From: an uncultured bacterium | Lineage (GTDB): Bacteria > Verrucomicrobiota > Kiritimatiellia > RFP12 > UBA1067 | Direction: 5' to 3' | Assembly (NCBI GenBank): GCA_902779075.1 | Contig: CACZAK010000120.1 | Span: forward strand, 1 to 19,676 | DNA length: 19,676 nt | Part shown: in pieces, positions 8,850 to 16,574 of the stretch | Layout of the letters: each line of letters begins with the position of its first letter | Position numbering within the stretch: position 1 is the first letter of the stretch | Notes under the pieces: model-generated | Database searches by the model: none | The model's input: only the letters and a program-made list of their open reading frames with translations | Told to the model about the DNA's origin: nothing | Position numbers and translations under genes: made by a program

Positions 8850-8873
8850 AGTGTTTTTGGTATAATGTACGGT
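8838..8873 (+). promoter_or_regulatory. Promoter with leaderless start, -35 inside preceding gene
   Basis: TTGAAA (8838-8843), then 17 bp, then TATAAT (8861-8866), with TGG before it making an extended -10. The -35 lies in the last codons of the preceding gene (stop 8847-8849). The ATG at 8874 follows the -10 by exactly 7 nt and no Shine-Dalgarno precedes it, so the mRNA should be leaderless. The string TTTTTGGTATAATGT is identical to that at 7291-7305. Confidence 0.72.
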
Positions 8874-9872
8874 ATGAAAAACGAAAAACATGTAGATTTG
8901 AATTTGTCGTGCGGCGACAATGTTTCGCGTCGCGCGTTCTTGCGGCTTTCCGCCATCGGCGGGACGCTTATGGCTGCGGGTGGATGCCGTGCCGCCCTGT
9001 TCACGGGCGCTGCGAGCGACTATGATCCGAACCTGACGGTCTTTCTGTCCGACATCCACGTGCGCGGCGGGGAATCGTACCAGCTGGAGCATTTCAAGCG
9101 CGTAGTCGCGGAGATACTCAAGATGTCTCCGCTCCCTAAGCGTGCGGTCGTGTTCGGCGATCTCGCCTACCTCTTCGGACGGAAGGAGGACTACGTCACA
9201 TCGGCGCCGTACCTAAAGCAGCTGACCGACGCCGGCATCTCCGTGACGATCGGCATGGGCAACCATGACCGACGTTCTGCGTTCCTCGAGGTGCATCCCG
9301 AATACGCTCGACGCACAAAGGTGCCGGGGCGCATCGTGTCCGTAGTGGACATAGGCCCTGCGGACATCCTCATGCTCGATTCCCTCGCCGGTTCCGACGA
9401 CCGGGGCGACAGCAACAGCGGGCCGGTCCCCGGGACGCTTGACACCGCCCAGCAGGAATGGCTTCTCGCCGAACTCCCGAAGTGGAAACGCCCCGTCTTC
9501 GTGTGCGCGCACCATCCCGTCTTTGAACTCACCGCAGGCGGCAAGCCGCTCAGCGAACTCTTGTTCAACTCGCCCGCCTTCGCGGGGTACATCAACGGAC
9601 ATAACCACCGCTGGTACGCCGAATGGTCGTTTCGTAACTACAGCCAGCGCAAGTTGCTCTGTTACTTGGGACTTCCCTCCACGGGACACTGGGGCGACAT
9701 CGGTTACACTCTCTTCCGCACCACGCCTAGCGATGCCGTTGCAAACCTCGTGCAGCAAGACTTCTTCTTCCCGAATCCGCTTAAGGAAGGGGAGCCGCGT
9801 CCTGAAATGTGGGATGCGATCGTGGAGAAGAACCGCGGAGCGCACTACAGGTTCGTCCTCCCGAAAATCTGA
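8874..9872 (+). CDS. Tat-exported calcineurin-like metallophosphoesterase
   Basis: A 332-aa protein. The N-terminus has a twin-arginine signal (SRRAFLRLSAIGG, followed by a hydrophobic stretch); the Cys in AAGGC could be a lipoprotein anchor, but the lipobox is weak. All five metallophosphoesterase motifs are present: D60-x-H62 (LSDIHV), GD96, GN130-H131-D132, H213 (CAHHP) and GH243-x-H245, which bind two metal ions. Expected reaction: metal-dependent hydrolysis of a phosphate mono- or diester in the periplasm; the substrate cannot be read from sequence. The in-frame ATG at 8865 overlaps the -10 box, so the ATG at 8874 is chosen. It faces ftsK tail to tail, 29 nt apart, and has its own promoter. 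Confidence 0.85.
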   Translation: MKNEKHVDLNLSCGDNVSRRAFLRLSAIGGTLMAAGGCRAALFTGAASDYDPNLTVFLSDIHVRGGESYQLEHFKRVVAEILKMSPLPKRAVVFGDLAYLFGRKEDYVTSAPYLKQLTDAGISVTIGMGNHDRRSAFLEVHPEYARRTKVPGRIVSVVDIGPADILMLDSLAGSDDRGDSNSGPVPGTLDTAQQEWLLAELPKWKRPVFVCAHHPVFELTAGGKPLSELLFNSPAFAGYINGHNHRWYAEWSFRNYSQRKLLCYLGLPSTGHWGDIGYTLFRTTPSDAVANLVQQDFFFPNPLKEGEPRPEMWDAIVEKNRGAHYRFVLPKI

Positions 9873-9887
9873 TTGTCGAAAATCTGA
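9862..9887 (+). repeat. Short tandem repeat at the 3' end of the phosphoesterase gene
   Basis: CGAAAATCTGA occurs at 9862-9872 and again at 9877-9887, a 15-bp period. The first copy contains the gene's stop TGA and the second places another TGA in frame, so the repeat duplicates the stop. No terminator hairpin is seen in the 29-nt gap between the convergent genes. Confidence 0.6.
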
Positions 9888-9901
9888 CTTGCGAGGGCGC
9901 G

Positions 9902-12688
9902 TTAGCCTTCGGATGGGTCGGGGGGAAGGGCGAAGGCTGCGTCGTCGGCGGGTTGCGAGCCGTCTGCGGAGGCGTCGGGGGCTTCCGCGCCGCCGTTGAG
10001 AAGGGTTTCAGGGTCGACGAGGATTTCGCGCGGGCCGGCGCTGCGTGCGGGTCCGATCACGCCGCGTTCCTCGAGGAGATCCATGATGCGAGCTGCGTGG
10101 TTGTAGCCGATGCCCATGCGGCGCTGGAGGTGTGAGATCGAGGCGCGTTTCGTATCGCGCACCACTTCAAGGGCGCGGCGGAAGAGACCTTCCTCCTTCG
10201 AAGCCGTCATGCCGGCCGGAGGCGGAACGCCGCCCACGACGGCGGTGGCCATCGGTTCGGGCGGGGGTGCATCTCCGCCGCCTTCTCCATCGCCATCCCC
10301 GTCCAGAGAGTCTGAAGGGTCGTCCTCCTTGACCTTCGCCATGCGCTTTGTGAGGGCCTCGTCGAATTCGGGGTTGGAGTGTTCGCCGATGAATTCGATG
10401 ATGCGGTTGATTTCGTCATCCGAGATGTAAGAGCCCTGTGCGCGGAGGAGGCGTCCGTCGGACATCTTGAAGAGCATGTCGCCCTTGCCGATGAGCTGTT
10501 CGGAACCCTGGGCGTCGAGGATCGTGCGCGAGTCGATGGAGGACGAGGTCTTGAACGCGATGCGTCCGGGGATGTTGGACTTGATCGTGCCGGTGATGAC
10601 CTTAGTATCGGGGCGTTGCGTGGCGAGGATGAGGTGGATGCCTGTCGCGCGCGCGAGGGCGGTGAGTCGGGCGATGACGGGCTCCACTTCCTTGCCGGCG
10701 GCCTGCATGATGTCCGCCACCTCGTCGATGATGATCACGATGTACGGGATCGTGCGGGGCATGTCCTTGTCGCCCAGCTGCTCCTCGCCGCCGAACATGT
10801 CTGGCTGGGCGACGGTCTTGCGCGTGTTGAAGTCCACGATGTTGCGGCATCCGGCGCGGGCGAACATCTTGAGGCGCTTCTCCATCTCCACGAGCGCGGC
10901 GCGGAGGGCGAACACGACTTTCTTCGTGTCGTTGATGATGGGGACGAGCAGGTGCGGCAACTGGTTGTAGGACGTGAACTCCACGCGCTTGGGGTCGACC
11001 ATGATGAACTTAAGCTGCTGGGGCGTGCGGCACATCAGGAGTCCGTTGATGATCGAGTTGAGGCACACGGACTTGCCCTGTCCCGTGGCGCCGGCGACGA
11101 GCAGGTGCGGGAGTTTCGCGAGGTCCACGACGAGGTCGTTGCCGGCGGCGTCCTTGCCGAGCAGAAGGGGGACCTGGAACTTGCCGGGGCTGTTCTTCTG
11201 CCAGAGTTCGCCGTCGATGATTTCGCGGAAGTGGACGGAGGCGGGTTTGAGGTTCGGCACCTCGATGCCGACGGCGTTCTTGCCGGGGATAGGTGCCTCA
11301 ATGCGCAGCGAGGTGGCCTGAAGGGCCATCTGGAGGTTGCGGGCAAGGCCTGCGACCTTCTCGACGCGCGTACCGAGGTCGAGGGTGAGGGCGTACTGGG
11401 TGACGACGGGTCCGGCTACGTAGTAGGCGAGCTCCGCGTTGACGTCGAACACCTTGAGAGTGTCGATGAGACGCTGTGCCATTGCGGCCACGTTCTCGCC
11501 GGGTCCGCCTTCACGCTTTGGCACGGGGTTCAGCAGATCGGTGGAGGGGACGATGTAGGGTCCCTTGTCCGCAGGGGCGTCGCCTTCGGGCGCGGTTGCC
11601 GCTGCCGGGGCGGGCGTTGCAGCTGGCGTCGGCGGTGGAGGTGGCGGCTGGGGAGCGACAGTGCGCACGGGCGTAATGGCAGGTGCGGTGGCGGGACGCG
11701 CGGCAGGCGTCTCGCGTGGCGGGAAGAAGTCGATTGGACCGTTCGCCGACGCCTCGCGTTCGGCCTTGAGTCGGGCGCGGATGGCTTCGCGCTCTGCCTC
11801 TTCTTTGCGGCGTTGCTCCTCGCGGGCCAGTCTCTCGGCTTCGCGCTCGGCCTCCCTGGCGGCGCGTTCGGCTTCTTTGGCAACGCGTTCTGCCTCCCTT
11901 GCCGCCTTGCGCTCCTCTCGGGCGATGCGCTCCCTCTCGCGCTCCTCTTCCTTGGCGGCCTTGGCTGCGGCCTTCTCGTCGGCAATGCGCTGCTTCTCGG
12001 CGAGGCGTGCGGCAAGGGCCGCTTCCTTTGCGGCCCTGGCGACGGCAGCTGCGGCGTCCGGATCGTCAACGTCGTCCAGGTCGTCGTCACGGTGACGATC
12101 GGCGGCCCAGTCCGTCAGGCGGGCGAGGCCGGATACGATGTTGCGCGGTCCAGCGATGATGAACAGGGAAAGGACGGCAAGGCAGATCATGAGCACGCTT
12201 GCGCCGAAAGGCGCCAAGTGGTAGACGAGACAGCGCGTCATCACGAGGTATCCCACTGCGCCGCCGGCGTTTGGTTCGATGTTCAGGTCGCGCAGGAAGG
12301 GCGCGATGGTCGGCGAGGTCCCGGCCACCTGTAGCAGGCATGTGGCGGAGAACACGAGCAGGACGACGCCAATCGTGCGGCGTCCGGGATGGCATGTGTT
12401 CCCAAGTATGAGTCGGAGGCCCATGTACACGCAGATTGCCGGAACGCTCCAGATGCCGAGGCCTACGAACTGGTAGCCGATGTAGGCGAACCAGTCACCG
12501 GCTATACCTACGAGGTTGGATGACGCCGATGCCGGGATGCAGAGGTCGGATATGTCGCGCCAGTTGTATGTACACAGCGCGAGGAGGGGGAACAGCGCGA
12601 TGGGAAACATGAAGAACCCGATTATGCGGCGCCGCACGCGGGATTCTGTTTCTGCCGGGTTTGATGAGGATGTGGGCTGTGGCTGCAT
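9902..12688 (-). CDS. ftsK: DNA translocase FtsK/SpoIIIE family
   Basis: A 928-aa protein. The N-terminus has several membrane segments (about 22-40, 62-94, 103-122, 160-180). Next come an acidic patch (201-211), a ~105-residue Ala/Arg/Glu/Lys helical stretch (211-314) and a Pro/Ala-rich linker (about 323-373). The motor has an alpha domain, Walker A GATGQGKS (533-540) and Walker B VIIIDEVADIM. The C-terminal gamma winged helix (about 835-895, YNHAARIMDLLEERGVIG) is the part that reads KOPS/SRS-type sequences in known FtsK/SpoIIIE. A low-complexity acidic/Gly/Pro stretch joins motor and gamma domain. It pumps chromosomal DNA at the division septum. It is last in the ftsH operon, 14 nt after the CdaR-like gene, with only a weak SD-like AGAAAG upstream, so translational coupling is likely. 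Confidence 0.93.
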   Translation of the reverse strand: MQPQPTSSSNPAETESRVRRRIIGFFMFPIALFPLLALCTYNWRDISDLCIPASASSNLVGIAGDWFAYIGYQFVGLGIWSVPAICVYMGLRLILGNTCHPGRRTIGVVLLVFSATCLLQVAGTSPTIAPFLRDLNIEPNAGGAVGYLVMTRCLVYHLAPFGASVLMICLAVLSLFIIAGPRNIVSGLARLTDWAADRHRDDDLDDVDDPDAAAAVARAAKEAALAARLAEKQRIADEKAAAKAAKEEERERERIAREERKAAREAERVAKEAERAAREAEREAERLAREEQRRKEEAEREAIRARLKAEREASANGPIDFFPPRETPAARPATAPAITPVRTVAPQPPPPPPTPAATPAPAAATAPEGDAPADKGPYIVPSTDLLNPVPKREGGPGENVAAMAQRLIDTLKVFDVNAELAYYVAGPVVTQYALTLDLGTRVEKVAGLARNLQMALQATSLRIEAPIPGKNAVGIEVPNLKPASVHFREIIDGELWQKNSPGKFQVPLLLGKDAAGNDLVVDLAKLPHLLVAGATGQGKSVCLNSIINGLLMCRTPQQLKFIMVDPKRVEFTSYNQLPHLLVPIINDTKKVVFALRAALVEMEKRLKMFARAGCRNIVDFNTRKTVAQPDMFGGEEQLGDKDMPRTIPYIVIIIDEVADIMQAAGKEVEPVIARLTALARATGIHLILATQRPDTKVITGTIKSNIPGRIAFKTSSSIDSRTILDAQGSEQLIGKGDMLFKMSDGRLLRAQGSYISDDEINRIIEFIGEHSNPEFDEALTKRMAKVKEDDPSDSLDGDGDGEGGGDAPPPEPMATAVVGGVPPPAGMTASKEEGLFRRALEVVRDTKRASISHLQRRMGIGYNHAARIMDLLEERGVIGPARSAGPREILVDPETLLNGGAEAPDASADGSQPADDAAFALPPDPSEG

Positions 12689-12702
12689 TGTGCGGAAACT
12701 TT

Positions 12703-12855
12703 CTATTGGCTTGCCCGCCTGAACAGCGGCGGGTCAGAACGGCCGTGCGAGGTTTTGATGGAGTCTCGTACGGCGTAGAAAACTATGATGGCGAGGATAA
12801 GAGCCAGGAGCTTGAGCCCGAAGTTGCTCGTGAAGAAAGCGATTATTGATTTCAT
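12703..12855 (-). CDS. Small membrane peptide resembling the N-terminal anchor of CdaR/YbbR
   Basis: A 50-aa ORF, too short for usual ORF lists. Its ATG overlaps the stop of cdaA as ATGA (12852-12855), a classic coupled start, with SD-like GGAGG at 12866-12870 (10 nt) and 12857-12861 (1 nt). The protein has one membrane helix with the motif NFGLKLLALILAIIVFYAV, very like the start of YbbR/CdaR proteins, then a basic C-terminal tail ending RRASQ. Known CdaR proteins carry several extracytoplasmic YbbR domains and regulate CdaA; here none exist, and ftsK starts 14 nt after the stop, so there is no room for them. Either a minimal CdaA partner or a reduced remnant. It is real by position and coupling; function is inferred from place and motif. 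Confidence 0.65.
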   Translation of the reverse strand: MKSIIAFFTSNFGLKLLALILAIIVFYAVRDSIKTSHGRSDPPLFRRASQ

Positions 12856-13814
12856 GCCTCCTTGCCCTCCTTGTCTTTTTGGGGTTCATCGCCTTTTTTC
12901 GGTTCGTCGCCTTTTTTGGAGTCGTCGCCCGTCGCTTCCTTCGCTGGGGCGGCGGCGTCATGCCGGCGGCGGAAAAGTCTCGCGGCCTTGTCCGTGCGGC
13001 GCTTCATCCAGTCGGCCATGGCCTCGGACGTAGTCTTCTGCTGCGGCATGGCCTTGCGGATCCAGCGCAGCACGGCCATGCGCGAGTTCTCCTCGGCGTC
13101 AGGGTAGCGGATGAGCCGGCCGTTGTGGGCAACGGACACCCGTCCCGTCTCCTCGGAGACCGCGATCACGAGCGCGTCCGTCTGCTCGCTAAGCCCCACC
13201 GCCGCGCGGTGGCGCATGCCGGAGGTGGAGAGGTCGCCCTTGCTGGAGACGGGGAATAGACAGTGCGCGGCGGCCACTCGTCCGTGGCGTATCACCACTC
13301 CTCCGTCGTGGAGCGGCATCGGCTCCGTGAAGATGGAGAAGAACAGTTCACTTGAGATGATCGCGTCGAGCTCAACGCCGGTCGTCTCGAAGCCGCGCAG
13401 CGAAATACCGCGCTCAAACGCTATCAGCGCTCCTATGCGGCGTCTCGCGAGCTTGAAGATGATCGTCGTGAGGTCTTCAGGCGACACGCGGCCGCCAAGA
13501 ATCGCGTGTGTGCGCGTGCGGTCCTGGAAGAGGAACGACCCCATGGCCGCGAGGAAGCGCCTGATCTCGTCCTGGAAAATCACGACAGATGACAGCGCGA
13601 GATAGAGGAGCAGCCAGCCGATGATCACGGAGAGCACGTCGAAGCGGAATACGAGCGTAAACGCGACGAGAAGGGCGAAGAGAACTCCTGCGCCCATAAG
13701 CACCTGTCCGAACCTTGAACCACGCGCTCCTTTGAGGATGGCGTAGATCACGAGGTAGAGGATGAAAATCTGGATGACGTCCGGAACGTAGGACATCAGA
13801 TGGTACCAGTCCAT
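12852..13814 (-). CDS. cdaA: Diadenylate cyclase, CdaA type
   Basis: A 320-aa protein. Three membrane helices lie in the first ~80 residues, then the DAC (DisA_N) domain, which makes cyclic di-AMP from two ATP. Motifs: PLHDGGVVI (D170-G171-G172, where most family members have DGA) and MRHRAAVGLSE (R201-H202-R203). A long Lys/Glu/Asp-rich C-terminal tail (about 280-320) with KKGDEP-type repeats follows the domain and is not part of the family core. Start: ATG at 13814 with SD GGAGG (13821-13825), 6 nt away, lying inside the end of folP, which overlaps by 19 nt. Its downstream neighbour is the CdaR-like peptide. Cyclic di-AMP controls osmolyte transport and cell-wall balance in bacteria that make it. 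Confidence 0.92.
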   Translation of the reverse strand: MDWYHLMSYVPDVIQIFILYLVIYAILKGARGSRFGQVLMGAGVLFALLVAFTLVFRFDVLSVIIGWLLLYLALSSVVIFQDEIRRFLAAMGSFLFQDRTRTHAILGGRVSPEDLTTIIFKLARRRIGALIAFERGISLRGFETTGVELDAIISSELFFSIFTEPMPLHDGGVVIRHGRVAAAHCLFPVSSKGDLSTSGMRHRAAVGLSEQTDALVIAVSEETGRVSVAHNGRLIRYPDAEENSRMAVLRWIRKAMPQQKTTSEAMADWMKRRTDKAARLFRRRHDAAAPAKEATGDDSKKGDEPKKGDEPQKDKEGKEA

Positions 13815-14554
13815 GTCGATCCTCCTTCCTTGGCGAGCGCGCCCACTACGGACAGCGCCTCCTTAGTCTCCTTCACGTCGTGTACGCGCACAACGCTGAC
13901 GCCGCACATCGCGCACCACACGGCCACGCCGACGCTGCCGCCTAGGCGTCGGGCAGGCTCGGCCTCTCCGCTGAGCGCGCCGACCACGCGCTTGCGCGAT
14001 GCGCCCACTAGCACAGGCCCACGCGCCGCGAGTCGGCGCAGCGAGCCGAGAATCGCGATGTCCTCCTCGCGCGTGGTGTCGAAGCCTACCATCGGGTCCT
14101 GCAGCACCTGTGTGCCGATGGGACGGTAGTCCTTCGCAGGCACCACGAAACCGCAGCCGCTCTTTTCCACGAGCTGCCACATCTCGTCGCTGGGCGTGAA
14201 GACGCAGTTGATGATCGCGGCGCCGGCGTCGAGCGCGCGCTGCGCCGTCTCGGGGTGGTACGTGTCCACGGATATTGGAACGTTCGGCAGTTCGCGCAGA
14301 ATCTGGCGCAGGACGGCGTTGAGGCGCGCCCATTCGGCGGAGGCGGAGAGGGGACGGTGTCCGGGGCGCGTCGACTCCGCGCCCACGTCGATGATGTCGG
14401 CGCCGTCGCGCACGAGGGCGCGCGCGTGTGAGACGGCGTCGCCGGGGCGGAGGTATAGCCCGCCGTCGGAGAACGAGTCCGGCGTCACGTTCACGATACC
14501 CATCACGCGCGTGGACGCGAGGTCGATGCTAAACTGCCGGCACGTCCACGTCAT
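13796..14554 (-). CDS. folP: Dihydropteroate synthase, compact form
   Basis: A 252-aa protein that condenses p-aminobenzoate with dihydropterin pyrophosphate in folate synthesis. Motifs: MGIVNVTPDSFSDGG (18-32), IDVGAESTRPG (55-65), ISVDT (94-98), IIN (114-116), DPMVGF (153-158), VLVGASRK (181-188) and VRVHDV (222-227). The residues matching E. coli N22, D56, D96, N115, D185, K221, R255 and H257 are all present. About 33 residues are missing between N116 and D153, where most FolP proteins have the LMHM motif and a long helix. The start at 14554 overlaps the end of ftsH by 26 nt in another frame and has an SD-like AAAGGA upstream. The reading frame is open further upstream inside ftsH, but that part is not FolP-like. 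Confidence 0.88.
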   Translation of the reverse strand: MTWTCRQFSIDLASTRVMGIVNVTPDSFSDGGLYLRPGDAVSHARALVRDGADIIDVGAESTRPGHRPLSASAEWARLNAVLRQILRELPNVPISVDTYHPETAQRALDAGAAIINCVFTPSDEMWQLVEKSGCGFVVPAKDYRPIGTQVLQDPMVGFDTTREEDIAILGSLRRLAARGPVLVGASRKRVVGALSGEAEPARRLGGSVGVAVWCAMCGVSVVRVHDVKETKEALSVVGALAKEGGSTWTGTI

Positions 14555-16487
14555 CGTGTTTCCTTTCAAGTCCGAGGAGCTTCTCCACGTCGCGTCCGTC
14601 CATGGTCTCCTGCTCAAGCAGCGTTTTCGCGAGCAGCTCGAGCTTGTCGCGGTTCTGCTTGATGAGCTTGGCCGCACGCGCGTAACAGTCCTCGATGATC
14701 CGGCGCACTTCCTGATCGATCGCCTCTGCGGTCTTCTGCGAGTAGGGGGGCGGGGCCTCGGAGACCGAGAGAGCGTTCGGCTCGATGAAGGCCTGGAAGC
14801 CGAAGGCGTCCGACATGCCGAAGCGGCAGACCATGCCGCGCGCAATCTGCGTTGCGTAGGCGATGTCCTGGGCGGCGCCCGTGGAAATGTCCTTCGTAAG
14901 CGTCTCCTCGCCGATGCGCCCGCCGCAGCACATCGTGATTGCGTCGAGGAAGTACGACTTCGAGCGGTTCAGGACGTCCTTCTCGGGAAGGCTCATCGTC
15001 ACGCCGAGGGCGCGTCCGCGCGGTATGATGCTCACCTTGTGGAGCGGATCCGCGTTCGGGAGGAGTAGCTGGAGAAGGGCGTGCCCGGCCTCGTGCCACG
15101 CCGTGGTCTCGTATTCCTTGCGCGTGTAGCCGGCGGATTTCCGCTCGCTGCCCCAGAACACCTTGTCGCGCGCCTCTTCGAGGACGGAATGCGGAATCGC
15201 CTCAAGTCCCTTGCGCGCGGAGAGGAGCGCGGCCTCGTTGATGATGTTCGCGAGGTCGGCGCCTGAATGTCCGCTCGTGCCGCGCGCGAGGCGTTCGAGG
15301 TCGACGTCGTCCGCGAGCTTCACCTTCGCGGCGTGGATCTTCAGGATGGCCTCACGTCCTTTCAGAGTGGGAAGGTCAACGTTCACCTGGCGGTCGAAGC
15401 GGCCGGGACGCAGGAGGGCGGGGTCGAGGATGTCGGGACGGTTCGTCGCGGCGATCACGATCACGCCGTCGTTCGTACCGAAGCCGTCCATCTCCACGAG
15501 CATCGCGTTGAGCGTCTGGTCCGCCACACGCTGCGACATCATCCCGCCAGCGTTGCGCTTCTGTCCGACGGAGTCGATCTCGTCGATGAAGATGATGCAC
15601 GGCGCGGATTTCTTGCCCTGTTCGAAGAGGTCGCGCACGCGGCTCGCGCCCACGCCCACGAACATTTCCTCGAAGTCGCTGCCGCTGATCGAGTAGAAGG
15701 GCACTCCCGCCTCGCCGGCGATCGCCTTCGCGAGAAGCGTCTTGCCCGTGCCGGGCGGTCCCACGAGCAGGATGCCGCGCGGGATGCGCGCACCGAGCTT
15801 GGTGAATTTCTTCGGTTCCTTGAGGAACTCGACGATCTCCGCCACGTCCTCCTTTGCCTCGTCCACGCCCGCCACGTCCTTGAACGTCACGCGGTCCTTC
15901 TTGTTGCCGTCCATGAGCCGGGCCTTCGACTTGCCGAAGGAGAACGGCCCGCCCGAACCGCCCAGCATGCGGCGGTAGATGAAGAACCAGAGCAACGCGG
16001 CGAACACGCCGAAGATGAGGAGCTGCTGCATGAAAGGACCGAGCAGCGGCTCCTCTTCCTCCACGGGACAGCTCACCCCGCGAGCTACGAGGAATTCCGT
16101 GAGCTTCTCGTTCTCGCCCGGTACGAGGTTCACTCGGAACTTCACGGGCGCGCCGGCTTCTGACTTCCTCTCGCCGGCTAGGTAGGTGCTTCCGCTTTCC
16201 AACGCGCGCACGCGCTTCACCTTCACAACTTGGCCGCTCTCCACGAGCGCGCGGAATTCAGTCTGCGAAATCGAATCGAACACGGGACGGTTCGGGTTCA
16301 TCATGCGCATGGCGAGGAAAGTCGCGGCGATTACGGCGAGGACGACCCATCCGCTGAGCGGACCGGGCCTCGCCGCGCCTTTCGGGAGGGCGCGGCGGCG
16401 CGGCGCGGACGGTTTGTCTGCGGTTGGTGGCGTCTCCGACTTTTCGGAGGGTTCGCCTGCGTGTTCTTCTTTTGTGTCTTCGGACAT
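14529..16487 (-). CDS. ftsH: ATP-dependent zinc metalloprotease FtsH
   Basis: A 652-aa membrane-anchored protease that unfolds and degrades membrane and short-lived proteins. Two membrane helices (about 46-63 and 153-172) flank a periplasmic domain. The AAA domain has Walker A GPPGTGKT (243-250), pore motif [14 protein letters not shown], Walker B IIFIDEID and the [23 protein letters not shown]. The zinc site is HEAGH (465-469) with the downstream [10 protein letters not shown] region. The loop that is HDERE in most FtsH proteins reads SQRVAD here. An N-terminal cytoplasmic tail of about 45 residues is charged and Pro-rich. The start is the ATG at 16487, 7 nt after a TATAAT; the longer open frame to 16523 would run through the promoter. 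First gene of the operon. Confidence 0.94.
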   Translation of the reverse strand: MSEDTKEEHAGEPSEKSETPPTADKPSAPRRRALPKGAARPGPLSGWVVLAVIAATFLAMRMMNPNRPVFDSISQTEFRALVESGQVVKVKRVRALESGSTYLAGERKSEAGAPVKFRVNLVPGENEKLTEFLVARGVSCPVEEEEPLLGPFMQQLLIFGVFAALLWFFIYRRMLGGSGGPFSFGKSKARLMDGNKKDRVTFKDVAGVDEAKEDVAEIVEFLKEPKKFTKLGARIPRGILLVGPPGTGKTLLAKAIAGEAGVPFYSISGSDFEEMFVGVGASRVRDLFEQGKKSAPCIIFIDEIDSVGQKRNAGGMMSQRVADQTLNAMLVEMDGFGTNDGVIVIAATNRPDILDPALLRPGRFDRQVNVDLPTLKGREAILKIHAAKVKLADDVDLERLARGTSGHSGADLANIINEAALLSARKGLEAIPHSVLEEARDKVFWGSERKSAGYTRKEYETTAWHEAGHALLQLLLPNADPLHKVSIIPRGRALGVTMSLPEKDVLNRSKSYFLDAITMCCGGRIGEETLTKDISTGAAQDIAYATQIARGMVCRFGMSDAFGFQAFIEPNALSVSEAPPPYSQKTAEAIDQEVRRIIEDCYARAAKLIKQNRDKLELLAKTLLEQETMDGRDVEKLLGLERKHDDVDVPAV

Positions 16488-16523
16488 GGTGCGAATTATA
16501 CCATATCCGCGTGCGCGCGTCAC
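16488..16523 (-). promoter_or_regulatory. ftsH operon promoter, leaderless start
   Basis: Read on the minus strand: GTGACG (16523-16518, 4 of 6 to TTGACA), 17 bp, then TATAAT (16500-16495) with TGG before it (extended -10). The ATG of ftsH at 16487 follows after exactly 7 nt, with no Shine-Dalgarno, so the operon mRNA probably starts at the ATG. Confidence 0.72.
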
Positions 16524-16530
16524 GGAAATG

Positions 16531-16568
16531 TGGTAAAATAAACGTCCTTTTCAAACCATAAGAAGGAG
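16531..16568 (+). promoter_or_regulatory. Promoter and RBS of the esterase/dehydratase operon
   Basis: TGGTAAAAT (16531-16539) is a near-consensus extended -10 with no good -35. AAGGAG (16563-16568) lies 6 nt before the ATG at 16575, so this mRNA has a leader of roughly 28 nt. It is back to back with the ftsH promoter; the two -10 boxes are about 33 bp apart, so a regulator bound here could affect both. Confidence 0.6.
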
Positions 16569-16574
16569 AAACGA

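Noticed and set aside
10379..12334. 651-aa plus-strand open frame opposite ftsK
   Set aside because: Arises from the strong codon bias of ftsK; it is rich in His/Asp/Arg with no recognisable domain.
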